This document shows, piece by piece, positions 1 to 10,367 of a stretch of 64,000 bases of DNA. The notes beneath the pieces were generated by a model, which searched no databases, had not been told where the DNA came from, and saw only the letters and a list, made by a program, of their open reading frames with translations. Location: assembly GCF_000482545.1 (NCBI RefSeq), contig NZ_KI519454.1:1834954-1898953 (forward strand), given 5' to 3'. The stretch's first letter is position 1, and every line of letters starts with the position of its first letter. Origin of the DNA: Arthrobacter sp. 35W. GTDB lineage: Bacteria; Actinomycetota; Actinomycetes; Actinomycetales; Micrococcaceae. Position numbers and translations under genes: made by a program.

Positions 1-2
1 AA

Positions 3-1067
3 GTCCTGATCTACCTGGCGGACGGCAGCACCAACGACGTCAGCGACGCCAGCAGCTATGCGGACACGGCAACGGACGCAGCCAATGCCGCCATCTACTC
101 GCTGGCCGATCTCACGATTGCCGGCCCGGGCACCCTGAGCGTCAACGGAAACTACCAGGACGGCATCGTCTCCAAGGACGGTCTGGTCCTGGCCTCCGCC
201 ACCGTGAGCGTCGATGCCGTGGACGATGGCATCAAGGGCAAGGACTACACGGCGCTGCTGGACGGGATCTACACCGTGGCGGCCGGCGGCGACGGCGTGA
301 AGTCCACCAATGACACCGATGCCGATAGGGGCTGGCTGCTGGTGGCCGGCGGCACGCTGGACGTCGCCGCCGGCGACGACGGCATCAAGGCAGCCACCAC
401 GCTCACGGTGAGCGGCGGGACGGCCACGGTGTCCGAGTCCGAGGAGGGCCTGGAGGCCCCGCACATCGTGGTCTCCGGCGGAACCGTCACGGTGAATTCC
501 AACGACGACGGCATCAATGCCGCGGGCGGATCCAATTCCACGACCGGGACCACGGGTGGCGGCATGGGCGGGGGCATGGGCGGCGGCGATGCCGTGGGCG
601 ACTACTCAGTGGACATCTCCGGGGGCAGCGTGACCATCAATGCCGAGGGCGACGGCCTCGATTCCAACGGCAACGCCAGCATCAGCGGCGGAACAGTGGT
701 GGTCAACGGGCCCACCAACGACGGCAACGGCGCTCTGGACGTCAACGGCGAACTGGTGGTCACCGGTGGAACCGTTGCCGCCGCAGGCAGTGCTGGAATG
801 GCCGTAACCCCCAGTGCGTCCTCCAGCCAGTCCGGCCTGCAATTCACGTTCACCTCCGCAGTACCGGCGGGGACGGCCCTTCAGATCGTTGACTCCGCTG
901 GAAACGTGGTGTCGACATTCGTCACCTCAAAGACGACGGCCTCGCTGGTCTTCTCCAGTGCGGACATCACGGCCGCCGGGCAGTACACCGTCACTGCGGC
1001 AGGTGCCGAGCTCGTGACCGTGACGGCCGGCGAATACACCGAAGGCCGCATGCCCGGCCGGATGTAG
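3..1067 (+). CDS. Carbohydrate-binding (Cthe_2159/DUF4353-like) protein, C-terminal part
   Basis: The reading frame is open from the window edge, so the true start lies upstream; about 354 residues are visible. The protein is built from repeated short turns ending in DGI, DGV or DGL (DDGIKG, GDGVKS, DDGIKA, DDGINA, GDGLDS), alternating with beta-prone SGGT/SGGS stretches. This pattern is typical of the Cthe_2159 parallel beta-helix family, whose founding member binds cellulose and pectic sugars with calcium. A Gly/Met linker (GGGMGGGMGGGD) sits near the middle. The last 100 residues look like an immunoglobulin-like or beta-sandwich tail. The signal peptide, if any, is outside the window. The protein is probably exported and acts on polysaccharide at the cell surface, but the ligand is inference. 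A strong terminator follows directly. Confidence 0.75.
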   Translation, partial: VLIYLADGSTNDVSDASSYADTATDAANAAIYSLADLTIAGPGTLSVNGNYQDGIVSKDGLVLASATVSVDAVDDGIKGKDYTALLDGIYTVAAGGDGVKSTNDTDADRGWLLVAGGTLDVAAGDDGIKAATTLTVSGGTATVSESEEGLEAPHIVVSGGTVTVNSNDDGINAAGGSNSTTGTTGGGMGGGMGGGDAVGDYSVDISGGSVTINAEGDGLDSNGNASISGGTVVVNGPTNDGNGALDVNGELVVTGGTVAAAGSAGMAVTPSASSSQSGLQFTFTSAVPAGTALQIVDSAGNVVSTFVTSKTTASLVFSSADITAAGQYTVTAAGAELVTVTAGEYTEGRMPGRM

Positions 1068-1086
1068 CACCCCACACCAGAAAGTT

Positions 1087-1125
1087 CCGCCCCACCTGCC
1101 GAAACAGGTGGGGCGGGGCTTTTTG
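1087..1125 (+). terminator. Intrinsic terminator of the carbohydrate-binding gene
   Basis: A perfect 10-bp stem (1089-1098 with 1105-1114) with a 6-nt loop lies 20 nt after the stop codon. It is followed by GGGG and a T run at 1120-1124, a classical rho-independent layout for the rightward gene. Confidence 0.85.
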
Positions 1126-1151
1126 TTAGTCTTTCGGCGCCGGTCCCGCCT

Positions 1152-1250
1152 GCCGAAACCAGGTGATACGGACGCATCCCCCAGCCGGCGACGTCGAACC
1201 CCCTCCAGGACGCAGTACGAAACGCGTCCTCGAAGGGGAACTGCGTCATG
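1152..1250. repeat. 99-bp intergenic repeat, copy A
   Basis: This segment is nearly identical (93 of 99 positions, ungapped, by eye) to 1327-1425. Each copy contains an 8-bp inverted repeat (GACGCAGT with ACTGCGTC), so each can fold into a hairpin. It lies in the gap between two convergent genes and has no credible coding content. It looks like a REP/MITE-type dispersed intergenic repeat. Confidence 0.8.
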
Positions 1251-1275
1251 GCTGAAGTTGGGTGGCCCCGAGTAG

Positions 1276-1320
1276 GTCTCGACAAGCTCGACCACCGAGC
1301 GCGGTGGTTGAGCGAAGCGG
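1276..1320. repeat. Palindromic spacer repeat between the two 99-bp copies
   Basis: The centre of this segment forms a hairpin of 12 bp (1286-1297 with 1302-1313, one wobble pair) around a 4-nt loop. Sequences of the type GACAAGCTCGACCACCG / CGGTGGTTGAGC are, to my knowledge, widespread intergenic repeats in Arthrobacter and related Actinobacteria. Together with the flanking 99-bp copies it forms a compound repeat unit. Confidence 0.6.
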
Positions 1321-1326
1321 AGCGGA

Positions 1327-1425
1327 GCCGAAACCAGGTGAGGCGAACGCGTCCCCCAGCCGGCGACGTCGAACCCCCTCCAGGACGCAGTACGAGACGC
1401 ATCCTCGAAGGGGAACTGCGTCATG
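1327..1425. repeat. 99-bp intergenic repeat, copy B
   Basis: Direct repeat of 1152-1250 with 6 substitutions and no indels. Two of the substitutions exchange CGCGTC and CGCATC between the copies. The rest of the convergent gap 1068-1464 holds only the upstream terminator and this compound repeat; I see no gene in it. Confidence 0.8.
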
Positions 1426-1464
1426 ACTGCAGGTGCGCGTCACCGAGGTCAACCAGCGACCAGG

Positions 1465-3054
1465 CTAGTAGGTGTAGTAGCCCTTGTTGACCGTGAGGCA
1501 GGATTGGGCGTCGTCGGCGGTGCTGGCGACAATGTCGGGCGGGATGACGACGGTGCCGTACGTGGTGCCGGAGACGAAGTCCGCGCCCAGGCGCAGCTGG
1601 ACGCCGGAGATGGTCGGATCGGACACCAGCGACGTGGCCGGAATGCCGAAGAGTGCCGCCACGTCCCCGGCGACATCCGCGAAGTCCGCACCATAGGCGA
1701 CGGTGGTGACACTGGCGGTCTGGGCCACGGAGGTCTGGTAGGAGTTGGTGAAGCCCGCACCGGCCAGAGCGTTCACGATCTCCACGGCGCGGCCCACCAC
1801 ACCCGTGGCATTGACGGCCACCACGGGCTGGATGGCCTTGTTGTAGGTGGGTGCGGCGGGAGGCGCCGCAGGTGCCGTGGCGGCATCGGTGCTGGGAGCG
1901 GACGTGCCCGCGTCCGTGGCGGGTGCAGTTCCGGTGCCGGTGAAGTTGGCGTCGTCGCGCATGGCGGCGAAGAGCTGGGCGGCCTCGGGCTCCTTGAGCT
2001 GCACACGGTTCTCGTCCCCCACATACGGCTCATAGGGGGCCGTGATGAAGGCGACGCCGGCCAGGTCCACCTTGTTCAGGCGGCCGGCCAGGGCAACCAT
2101 CGAGGGGATGTTGGCCAGCCCCGAGTCGATGGTGAGGTTCTTGGTGATGGTCTCGGCAATGCCATAGACCTTCGGAATGTTGTTCAGGGTGTCATCGCTC
2201 TTGATCTTGCGGACCATGGAGCCCAGGAAGTACTGCTGGGCCTGGATGCGGGCCAGGTCGGACGCGTCGCCGAAGGAGTGGCGCGTGCGCAGGAAGGCCA
2301 GCGCCTGTTCGCCCTGGACCAGGCTCTTGCCGGCCGGCAGCACCAGATGCGAACCATCAAAGTCGTCCATCGAATGGTCCACGCAGACCTCCACGCCGCC
2401 GAGGGCGTTGGAGAGCTCCTTGACGGCCGTGAAGTCCGCCAGCATGAAGTGGTCGATGTGCAGTCCGGTCAGGGCGTTGATAGCCGCCACTGTGCAGCCA
2501 GGGCCGGCCATTTGGAGCGCTGAGTTGAGCTGGGCCATCGCCAGAGCAGGCTTGACCTCGCCGGTCTTGGAGTCGCGGCAGGAGGGAATGGGGGCCATCA
2601 TGTCGCGCGGGAAGCTGGTGACGGTAACGCGCTTGTTGTCCGCCGAAAGGTTCATCAACAGCATGACGTCGGATTGGCCGGCGCCCGCAGAGTCCTCTTC
2701 CGTCCCATACTCGCTGTTGGCGCCGTCGCGGGTGTCGGTGCCCAGGATCAGGATCTGCAGCGGATCGGTGCTGTCATTGACCAGCGGCGCACCGGTGGCC
2801 TCCCCCACGGCGGCGTTCAAGTCGGAGACCGTCACATTGCTCTGCAGCCGCCAGACGAGCAGGGCCACCACGCCGGCACCGGCCAGCAGCGCCACGGCCG
2901 TGGCCGACGCCGTGATCTTCAACCACAGCGGAGCCCCCCGCTTGGTCCGGAAGTGGCGCCCATTGGAGACAGCTGCAGCGGCAGGGGTGGCAGCAGCCGC
3001 CTTCGACGACGAAGCACCCCTTCCTGCACCTGATTCGGCACGGCGACGCCCCAT
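1465..3054 (-). CDS. LCP (LytR-CpsA-Psr) family cell-wall ligase with LytR C-terminal domain
   Basis: LCP proteins transfer lipid-linked glycopolymers (teichoic acid, arabinogalactan or capsule precursors) onto peptidoglycan outside the membrane. This one has 529 residues. It has an Ala-rich cytoplasmic tail, one transmembrane segment at about residues 45-69, and an LCP domain starting near residue 95 with the motifs ILGTDTRD, QSDVMLLM and TSFPRD. A Ser/Ala/Pro-rich linker follows, then a LytR_C domain over about the last 120 residues (VVAVNATGVVGRAVEIVNAL). I chose the ATG at 3054 because GAAAGG lies 8 nt upstream; an in-frame TTG at 3078 lacks a good site. The gene stands alone between convergent DNA and the era operon. 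Confidence 0.88.
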   Translation of the reverse strand: MGRRRAESGAGRGASSSKAAAATPAAAAVSNGRHFRTKRGAPLWLKITASATAVALLAGAGVVALLVWRLQSNVTVSDLNAAVGEATGAPLVNDSTDPLQILILGTDTRDGANSEYGTEEDSAGAGQSDVMLLMNLSADNKRVTVTSFPRDMMAPIPSCRDSKTGEVKPALAMAQLNSALQMAGPGCTVAAINALTGLHIDHFMLADFTAVKELSNALGGVEVCVDHSMDDFDGSHLVLPAGKSLVQGEQALAFLRTRHSFGDASDLARIQAQQYFLGSMVRKIKSDDTLNNIPKVYGIAETITKNLTIDSGLANIPSMVALAGRLNKVDLAGVAFITAPYEPYVGDENRVQLKEPEAAQLFAAMRDDANFTGTGTAPATDAGTSAPSTDAATAPAAPPAAPTYNKAIQPVVAVNATGVVGRAVEIVNALAGAGFTNSYQTSVAQTASVTTVAYGADFADVAGDVAALFGIPATSLVSDPTISGVQLRLGADFVSGTTYGTVVIPPDIVASTADDAQSCLTVNKGYYTY

Positions 3055-3194
3055 GGATGGACCTTTCGTAGGGAACAAAGAACTCAGGCAAGTTTACGCA
3101 CCGCCCCTGTGAAGTTCCCGAGTGCGGGCACTTCGCAGGGGCGGTTGCAGTCAAACAGGCCGATTGTGGCGGCGGAAACCGCCTGCAGCTGCGG

Positions 3195-4190
3195 CTAGAA
3201 GCCCAGTTTGACGAGCTGCTTGGGATCGCGCTGCCAGTCCTTGGCCACCTTGACGTGCAGGTCAAGGTAGACCTTGGTGCCCAGCAGGGCTTCGATGCCG
3301 CGGCGGGCGTTGGTGCCCACCTCGCGCAGCCGGGATCCACCCTTGCCGATGATGATCGCCTTCTGGGACGGACGCTCCACGTACAGGTTGACGCGCACAT
3401 CGAGCAGCTGGTGGTCCTCATCGCGGCCCTCGCGGGGCACAATCTCCTCCACGACGACGGCGAGGGAGTGCGGCAGCTCGTCGCGGACGCCCTCCAGGGC
3501 GGCCTCGCGCACCAGCTCGGCAACCATCACGGCCTCCGGCTCGTCGGTGAGTTCGCCGTCGGGGTACAGTGCCGGGGACAGCGGCATGTGGCTGGCCAGC
3601 ACCTCCGCGACGGTCTCCACCTGGAAGCCGTCGACGGCGGAGACGGGAACGACGTCGGCCCAGCCGTCGCCGCCGAGCACCTCGCGGCCCAGCTCGGCCA
3701 CGGCCAGCAGCTGGTCCGTGACAGCCTGGCGGTCCACGGTGTCGGTCTTGGTGACTAGGGCGATGATGGGCTTGTTGCCCAGCTGTGCCAGCTGGTTGGC
3801 GATGAAACGGTCGCCGGGGCCGATCTTTTCATTGGCCGGCAGGCAGAAACCGATGGCATCCACTTCGCTGAGGGTGTCGGCCACCAGATCGTTCAGCCGC
3901 TTGCCCAGCAGGGTGCGCGGGCGGTGCAGCCCGGGGGTGTCCACCAGCACCAGTTGGAACTTCTCGCGGTGGACCACGCCGCGGATGGTGTGCCGGGTGG
4001 TCTGCGGCTTGGCGGAGGTGATCGCTACCTTCTGCCCCACCAATGCGTTGGTCAATGTCGACTTGCCGGCATTCGGACGCCCGGCCAGAACGGCAAAGCC
4101 CGCACGGAAGTTCTCATCGCCGGCCGTGAATACATCGGCCTTCGCCCCGCGCTTTGCGCTGTGGCCGGCCTTGGCCTTGGATTCCTTCAT
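3195..4190 (-). CDS. era: GTPase Era
   Basis: Era is an essential GTPase that binds the 3' end of 16S rRNA and helps mature the 30S subunit. Its 331 residues show G1 GRPNAGKS (37-44), the TTRHTIRG switch region, G3 DTPG (84-87) and G4 TKTD (about 147). A C-terminal KH domain carries the GKGG loop near residue 292 (IIIGKGGSRLREVG). A basic N-terminal tail of about 28 residues is longer than in E. coli Era. It is the last gene of the phoH-ybeY-hlyC-era operon, and its start overlaps the stop of the CBS-domain gene by 4 nt, suggesting translational coupling. Confidence 0.97.
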   Translation of the reverse strand: MKESKAKAGHSAKRGAKADVFTAGDENFRAGFAVLAGRPNAGKSTLTNALVGQKVAITSAKPQTTRHTIRGVVHREKFQLVLVDTPGLHRPRTLLGKRLNDLVADTLSEVDAIGFCLPANEKIGPGDRFIANQLAQLGNKPIIALVTKTDTVDRQAVTDQLLAVAELGREVLGGDGWADVVPVSAVDGFQVETVAEVLASHMPLSPALYPDGELTDEPEAVMVAELVREAALEGVRDELPHSLAVVVEEIVPREGRDEDHQLLDVRVNLYVERPSQKAIIIGKGGSRLREVGTNARRGIEALLGTKVYLDLHVKVAKDWQRDPKQLVKLGF

Positions 4191-5545
4191 GATTCGCTCC
4201 CTGCGGCGGTGCCGTCTTGGTGTTTGGTTCTGCTGCTGTGGATGGTGCTGTTGGTGCCGTCTGCACCGGTGCTGTTAGTGCCAGTCTCCGCTTGCCTCAT
4301 GTCACTGGCAATAATGTGGCTGACGCGCCTGCCCCTGCCCTCAAGCTCCTCGGCCCTCAGGTGGATGCCGGCAACGGAAACCTGGCTGCCGGGGACGGGG
4401 ACGCGGCCAAGATGTTTGGCCAGGAGTCCACCAACGGTGTCCACCTCGTCGTCCTCCAGGTCAAGACCGAAGAGTTCGCCCAGATCGTCCACCGCCAGCC
4501 TGGCGCTGACCCGGAAGCTGCCACCGCCCAGCGGCTGGACCTCGGGGGTTTCGGAGTCGTATTCGTCCACGATCTCCCCCACGATCTCCTCGATAAGATC
4601 CTCCAGGGTGACCAGGCCGGCCGTTCCACCGTACTCGTCGATGACAATGGCCAGGTGCGTGGATTCGACCTGCAGCTCCCCCAGAAGCTCTGTGACAGGC
4701 TTGGATTCGGGAACGTAGCGCACCTGCCGGGAGACTGCCTCGACGGGCGGCGCCTTCTCGTCCGGGCCCAGCCGGTACGTGGTGGCCACGACGTCCTTCA
4801 AATACAGGATGCCCAGAATCTGGTCGGTGCTCTCGCCAATCACCGGAATCCGGGAGAAGCCGGTGAGCAGGAAGACCTCCATCGCCTCGTCAAGGGAGGA
4901 GCCATGGGCCACGCCCACAATGTCGGTCCGCGGCACCATGACGGCGCGCACCAGGGTGTCGCCCATGTCGATGACGCTCTGGATCAACTCCGCCTCGGAG
5001 TCTTCAAGCATCTCGGACTCGCTGGCGCGGTCCACAAATTCGCGGAATTCCTCTTCGCTGACAAACGCCTGCTCGCCGCGGGGTGCGCCCGGTGCAACGG
5101 CACTGCCGATGGCAACCAGCCAGCCCGGGATCGGGCCGAGCACCCAGCACAGGAAGTGGACCACGGAGGCGGTGCGTCCGACGACGGCGGCCGAGTGCAG
5201 GCGGCCCCACTGGCGTGGCGACACCCCCACCAGGACGAAGCCGATGCCGGCCATCACAATGGTGGCCAGCAGTCCGGCGGCCCACAGGTTGTCCAGCAGG
5301 TCCAGCACCAGGATCGCGACGGCGACTGCCGAAGCCATTTCAAACCAGATGCGCCAAAACCGCAGGGCGTCCATGTGGGACACGGGGGCATCGAGGATGC
5401 GTTGGAGGGAGGCACTGCGGCGGTGTGCCGCTACGGCCTCGGCGTCATGGCGGGGAAAGTAGAGAAATGCAGCCTCCGTGGCGGAGAGCAGTGCCGTAAT
5501 GGCCACGAAGGCAAGCCCCATGACCGCAAGTGCGGCGGTGATCAC
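4187..5545 (-). CDS. Hemolysin-family CNNM/CBS transporter (HlyC/CorC)
   Basis: A 452-residue membrane protein. The N-terminal DUF21/CNNM domain (about residues 1-160) has several hydrophobic helices. A pair of CBS domains follows (about 205-325; [10 protein letters not shown] starts the first), then a CorC_HlyC domain (about 335-420). CNNM proteins are linked to magnesium or other divalent cation export; the hemolysin name is historical. The gene overlaps ybeY upstream and era downstream by 4 nt each. This neighbourhood is conserved in many Actinobacteria and in Firmicutes, probably reflecting a shared need around ribosome maturation and Mg2+ homeostasis. The transported ion cannot be read from sequence. 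Confidence 0.9.
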   Translation of the reverse strand: MITAALAVMGLAFVAITALLSATEAAFLYFPRHDAEAVAAHRRSASLQRILDAPVSHMDALRFWRIWFEMASAVAVAILVLDLLDNLWAAGLLATIVMAGIGFVLVGVSPRQWGRLHSAAVVGRTASVVHFLCWVLGPIPGWLVAIGSAVAPGAPRGEQAFVSEEEFREFVDRASESEMLEDSEAELIQSVIDMGDTLVRAVMVPRTDIVGVAHGSSLDEAMEVFLLTGFSRIPVIGESTDQILGILYLKDVVATTYRLGPDEKAPPVEAVSRQVRYVPESKPVTELLGELQVESTHLAIVIDEYGGTAGLVTLEDLIEEIVGEIVDEYDSETPEVQPLGGGSFRVSARLAVDDLGELFGLDLEDDEVDTVGGLLAKHLGRVPVPGSQVSVAGIHLRAEELEGRGRRVSHIIASDMRQAETGTNSTGADGTNSTIHSSRTKHQDGTAAGSES

Positions 5546-6011
5546 TGCATGGTCTCCTGTGGGGCATCCTTGCCCGTGAATCCGGAGAGCAGCGTGCGCT
5601 GGAGGCCGAACATTTCTTCCTTCTCCTCCGGCTCTGCATGGTCATAGCCCAGCAGGTGCAACACGCCGTGGGTGGTCAGCAGCATGATCTCATCGGCGGT
5701 GCTGTGGCCGGCCGTTTTGGCCTGTTCCTCGGCCACCACCGGGCACACCACGATGTCGCCCAGCAGCCCGGCGGGCGTGGGGCGTTCCGGAGAGCCGGGG
5801 CGCAGTTCATCCATCGGGAAGGAGAGGACGTCGGTGGGGCCCGGCTCATCCATCCATTCGATGTGCAGCTTTTCCATGGTGTCCACGTCGGCCATGATGA
5901 TGGACAGCTCCGTCTGCGGGTGGACGTAGAGCTGGTCGAGGATGTAGCGGACCAAACGGACCAGTCCGGCCTCGTCGACGTCGACGCCGGACTCGTTGTT
6001 GATTTCGATGC

Positions 6012-6015
<4 letters not shown>
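5542..6015 (-). CDS. ybeY: Endoribonuclease YbeY (rRNA maturation factor)
   Basis: YbeY is a zinc-dependent single-strand endoribonuclease needed for 16S rRNA 3'-end maturation and 70S quality control. The 157 residues contain the signature [11 protein letters not shown] at 116-126, which supplies the three metal-binding histidines. They also contain the conserved [10 protein letters not shown] (61-70) and LGDIVV (85-90) segments. The length is normal. It overlaps phoH upstream and the CBS gene downstream by 4 nt, so the four genes are almost certainly co-transcribed. Era, encoded two genes further on, works on the same rRNA region. Confidence 0.96.
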
Positions 6016-7133
<1,118 letters not shown>

Positions 7134-7185
7134 GTGGCCTGGAATCTCTCCTTGAGACGATGGTGCACTGAATCATCTTGGTCAA

Positions 7186-7210
7186 TGCAAATGCGGGTCC
7201 CGCATTTGCA
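7186..7210. promoter_or_regulatory. Perfect 25-nt palindrome between divergent phoH and GerMN genes
   Basis: Two 12-nt arms (TGCAAATGCGGG and its complement) flank a single central T. It lies 53 nt upstream of phoH and about 205 nt upstream of the lipoprotein gene, with no T tract. An operator or an mRNA leader hairpin is possible; the binding protein is unknown. Confidence 0.5.
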
Positions 7211-7415
7211 TCATCTTACGGCACCAGCCCTGCCCGCACCCGTGGAACATGCCTCCCGTTCGCTGCAGGAAGACGGCTTCATCTCAAAAGGGTTTCGATC
7301 CGGTTTCAGTTCGGTCGGATCGTCGAATTCTGCACTTATGCAACCGGCTGTTGTGCAAAGCTGGTTTGGTCACCCTAGAGGTCCCACCTCCGTTCCGCCA
7401 CAGAAAGCCTCCCCC

Positions 7416-8384
7416 ATGCCCCGCTCCCCCCACCGCGCCGCCGCCATGGCAGGCACGGGTCGGCGTCTGCGGGCCATGGTGTTGGCCGGTGCAACGGCTG
7501 TGGCGCTGGCGGCCTGCGCCCCCACCGGGCCCACCGCCGCCGACAGGACGATGCCGGCAGCCTCCGGCAACTCATCCGCCGCCGTCGTGAGCAGCGCTCC
7601 GCTGGAGACCGCCCAGGCCACCAGCAAGGTGCCCGTCTACTGGCTTGGCCACAGCGGCAGCGAGGTGTACCTGTACCGCGAATTCCTCACCGCCAACAGC
7701 ACCGCTGATCCCATCGAGGCAGCTCTGGCCGCGATGACCGGCCAAAAGCCGCTGGATCCGGACTACTTCAGCCCGTGGAAGCAGCCGTCCAAGCTTGGCG
7801 TCTCGATCTCCGGCCGCAACCTCATCACCGTGGACATCTCCTCGGACGCCTTCGCCCCCGATGTGGACCAGGGCATTGCGGAGCGCGCCATCTCCCAGCT
7901 CGTCTACACCGCCTCGGCGGCCGCGGCCTCGGCGGGGCTCATTGACGGCAACATCGCTGTGCAGGTGTCGATCCTGGTCGATGGCCACACCGACTACGTC
8001 GCCTTTGGCAAGGTGCCGCTGTCGGCGCCCTTGACGCGCACGGCGGCCTTCATCGCGCCGACCTGGATTACGGATCCGCAGAATGGCACCAACGAATCCG
8101 CACCGCTGACCGTCTCCGGCCAGGGCGTCTCCGCCACCGGGCGGTTGTCCTGGCAGCTGGTGAAAAAGCCCGTGACCAGCACGTCCACCAACACGCCGTC
8201 GGGCCCTCCGGAGGTCTACCTCTCCGGCGAGGTGGCCATCACGGCCGGGCCGGCCCAGCTGGGCAAGTACGAGTTCATGCTCAACCCGCCCGCGGGCAAC
8301 TACGAGCTGCGCGTCTTTACGCCGGATCCCGCGGACCCCGCACGGCAGCTTGGCCTGGACACCAAGGCCATCTTCGTCGGCTGA
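7416..8384 (+). CDS. GerMN / Gmad2 domain lipoprotein
   Basis: A 322-residue exported lipoprotein. The N-terminus has basic residues, a hydrophobic stretch and a lipobox (LAACAP), so the mature protein should be lipid-anchored at a Cys near residue 30. A GerMN domain follows (about 80-205; VYWLGHSGSEVYLYREF, then GRNLITVDISSDAF). The C-terminal third is a Gmad2 immunoglobulin-like domain (APTWITDPQNGT, AGNYELRVFTPDP). In Actinobacteria this pairing occurs in envelope lipoproteins such as the MtrAB partner LpqB. No mtrAB genes are adjacent, so the role is unassigned. I chose the ATG directly before the signal peptide, although the reading frame stays open upstream. Confidence 0.85.
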   Translation: MPRSPHRAAAMAGTGRRLRAMVLAGATAVALAACAPTGPTAADRTMPAASGNSSAAVVSSAPLETAQATSKVPVYWLGHSGSEVYLYREFLTANSTADPIEAALAAMTGQKPLDPDYFSPWKQPSKLGVSISGRNLITVDISSDAFAPDVDQGIAERAISQLVYTASAAAASAGLIDGNIAVQVSILVDGHTDYVAFGKVPLSAPLTRTAAFIAPTWITDPQNGTNESAPLTVSGQGVSATGRLSWQLVKKPVTSTSTNTPSGPPEVYLSGEVAITAGPAQLGKYEFMLNPPAGNYELRVFTPDPADPARQLGLDTKAIFVG

Positions 8385-8389
8385 CGCCG

Positions 8390-9169
8390 TCAGCGCACGT
8401 CCCAGCGGCCCAGCAGTTCGCTCAACAGCGCGACGGCGGCCGGACCGGCCGTGGAGGAGCGCAGGACATGCGGCCCCAGACGCGCCATCCGGGCACCGGC
8501 TGCGGTGAACAATTCCACCTCGCGCGGGCTGATGCCACCCTCGGGTCCCACGATCATCAGAATGTCCCCGGCCGGCTCCGAGCCACCGGCCGCCAGTCCG
8601 GACGCCGCCACGGCATCACGCAGCGAATCAACGGCGTCCTCGTGGAGGATCAGCGCCAGCCGGGCCGCGGCAATGCGCGCCGGCAGCTCGGAGGTCTGGA
8701 CTATCGCATCCACGCCCGGGATCCAGGCGCGGCGGGCCTGCTTGGCCGCCGTGGACACCACATTCGACCACTTCTGCACGCCCTTGACGGCCTTGTCCGC
8801 CTTCCACCGCACGATGGAGCGCTCGGCCTGCCAGGGGATGACGGCGTCAACGCCCAGTTCTGTGGAGGTTTCGATGGCCAGCTCGTCGCGGTCGCCCTTG
8901 GCGAGGGCCTGGACCAGCACCAGCCGGGACACCGGGGCATCCTCACGCACCACGGCATCCACCCGCACCGTCAACTCCCCCGGCGCCGCCGCGGCCACTG
9001 TGCATTCCAGCCGCAGGCCGGCACCGTCGGCCAGATCCACGGCCTCGCCCGCCGAGAGGCGCTTCACGGTGGTGGCGTGCCGACCCTCCGGCCCGCCCAG
9101 CACATAGCCGGCGCCGGCCTCAAGGGTGGCCAGCTCTGCGTGGGCGGCGTAGAAGATGGGGTGGGTCAT
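8390..9169 (-). CDS. rsmE: 16S rRNA (uracil-1498-N3)-methyltransferase RsmE
   Basis: RsmE methylates U1498 of 16S rRNA. The 259 residues have an N-terminal PUA-like region and a C-terminal SPOUT fold with the trefoil-knot motifs VGPEGGISPREVELF and LGPHVLRSSTAGPAAVALL. The usual LRxETA motif reads LRSSTA here. The start is the ATG at 9169, just after the dnaJ stop; the frame is open further upstream only because of GC-rich shadow coding. It is the last gene of hrcA-dnaJ-rsmE, an order common in Gram-positive bacteria. Confidence 0.95.
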   Translation of the reverse strand: MTHPIFYAAHAELATLEAGAGYVLGGPEGRHATTVKRLSAGEAVDLADGAGLRLECTVAAAAPGELTVRVDAVVREDAPVSRLVLVQALAKGDRDELAIETSTELGVDAVIPWQAERSIVRWKADKAVKGVQKWSNVVSTAAKQARRAWIPGVDAIVQTSELPARIAAARLALILHEDAVDSLRDAVAASGLAAGGSEPAGDILMIVGPEGGISPREVELFTAAGARMARLGPHVLRSSTAGPAAVALLSELLGRWDVR

Positions 9170-9183
9170 CGCAGCGTCCTTAA

Positions 9184-10305
9184 CTAGAGGTTGCCGAGCT
9201 TGTCGCGGAGTCTGGCGAACATGCCGCCGCTGGTGACCAGCTTGCCCGCAGTGAACTGCTCCCCGCGCAGGGCGGCAAGCTGCTTGAGCAGTTCCTCCTG
9301 GGCGGCGTCGATCTTGCTGGGCGTCTCCACGTGGACGTGGACCTTCAGATCGCCGCGGCCGTAGCCGCGCAGATGCGTCACGCCCAGTCCGCGCAGGTTG
9401 ATGATCTCTCCGGCCTGGGTGCCGGGCTTGATGCTGATGGGCTGCTCGCCGTCGAAGGTGTCCAGCGTCAGCTCCGTGCCCAGCGCCGCGGCGGTCATCG
9501 GCACGCTCAGCGTGGCGTGGAGGTCGTCGCCCTCGCGCAGGAACGCGGGATCGTTGTTGACCTTGATCTCCACGTACAGGTCGCCCGCGGGGCCGCCGGC
9601 GGGGCCGGCCTCGCCCTGGCTGGTGAGCTGGATGCGGGTGCCCGTGCCGACGCCGGCGGGGATCTTGATGGTGAGCGAGCGGCGGCTGCGGATGCGGCCC
9701 TCGCCGATGCACTCATTGCAGGGATCGGTGATCATGGTGCCGTAGCCCTGGCAGCTGCCACAGGTGGCAACCGTCATGACCTGGCCCAGGATGGAGCGCA
9801 TGGGGCGCTGGACCTGGCCGCTGCCGTGGCAGATGTCGCAGGTGGTGGGCGAGGTGCCCGGACGGCAGCAGCTGCCCTCGCAGGTGGGGCAGGTGACGGC
9901 CGTCTCCACCTCGATCTTCTTGTTGGCACCGAAGACGGCGTCGCGCAGGTCGATGCGGACCGTGATCAGCGCGTCCTGGCCGCGGCGCGTGCGCGGGGCC
10001 GGGCCCTGCTGGCCGCCGCCGCCAAAGAAGGTCTCGAAGATGTCCTGGAAGGCGAAGCCCTGGCCGGAGAAGTTGCCGGCGCCGTTGTCGGTGCCGTTCT
10101 CGTTGCCCGTGGTGTCGTAGACGCGGCGCTTCTGCGGGTCGGACAGGACCTCGTAGGCGTGTGTGACCGACTTGAAGCGCTCCTGGGCGTCCTCGCCGTC
10201 GTTCACGTCCGGGTGGAACTTGCGCGCCAGCTTCCGGTACGCCTTCTTGATCTCTTCACCTGTGGCGTCGCGGCCAACACCCAGTACGTCGTAGTGGTTG
10301 CTCAA
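9184..10305 (-). CDS. dnaJ: Chaperone DnaJ (DnaJ2 type)
   Basis: DnaJ stimulates DnaK ATPase and delivers unfolded clients. Its 373 residues comprise an N-terminal J domain with HPD at 31-33, a Gly/Phe-rich segment ([18 protein letters not shown]), a zinc-binding domain at about 137-205 and the C-terminal substrate-binding domain. The zinc domain has four Cys pairs ([32 protein letters not shown]); the first departs from CxxCxGxG by ending in Cys. Linkage to hrcA rather than dnaK-grpE marks it as the second actinobacterial DnaJ. Expression should follow HrcA through the upstream CIRCE site. Confidence 0.96.
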   Translation of the reverse strand: MSNHYDVLGVGRDATGEEIKKAYRKLARKFHPDVNDGEDAQERFKSVTHAYEVLSDPQKRRVYDTTGNENGTDNGAGNFSGQGFAFQDIFETFFGGGGQQGPAPRTRRGQDALITVRIDLRDAVFGANKKIEVETAVTCPTCEGSCCRPGTSPTTCDICHGSGQVQRPMRSILGQVMTVATCGSCQGYGTMITDPCNECIGEGRIRSRRSLTIKIPAGVGTGTRIQLTSQGEAGPAGGPAGDLYVEIKVNNDPAFLREGDDLHATLSVPMTAAALGTELTLDTFDGEQPISIKPGTQAGEIINLRGLGVTHLRGYGRGDLKVHVHVETPSKIDAAQEELLKQLAALRGEQFTAGKLVTSGGMFARLRDKLGNL

Positions 10306-10367
10306 AGTCTTAGCTCTCTCTTACTGTTTTGTGCCTGATGTTCAGCAAAGGTGGTCCGACGGCGGCT

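Noticed and set aside
881-1452. Several leftward reading frames over the 1.15-1.43 kb repeats, with recurring MTQFPFEDA-type peptides
   Set aside because: They arise from the repeated DNA itself, have no ribosome-binding sites and overlap a real gene. The repetition is explained by the 99-bp copies.
1423-2523. A 366-residue rightward reading frame over the LCP gene
   Set aside because: Antisense shadow of the LCP gene; Gly/Arg/His-rich composition typical of GC-rich antisense frames and no domain.
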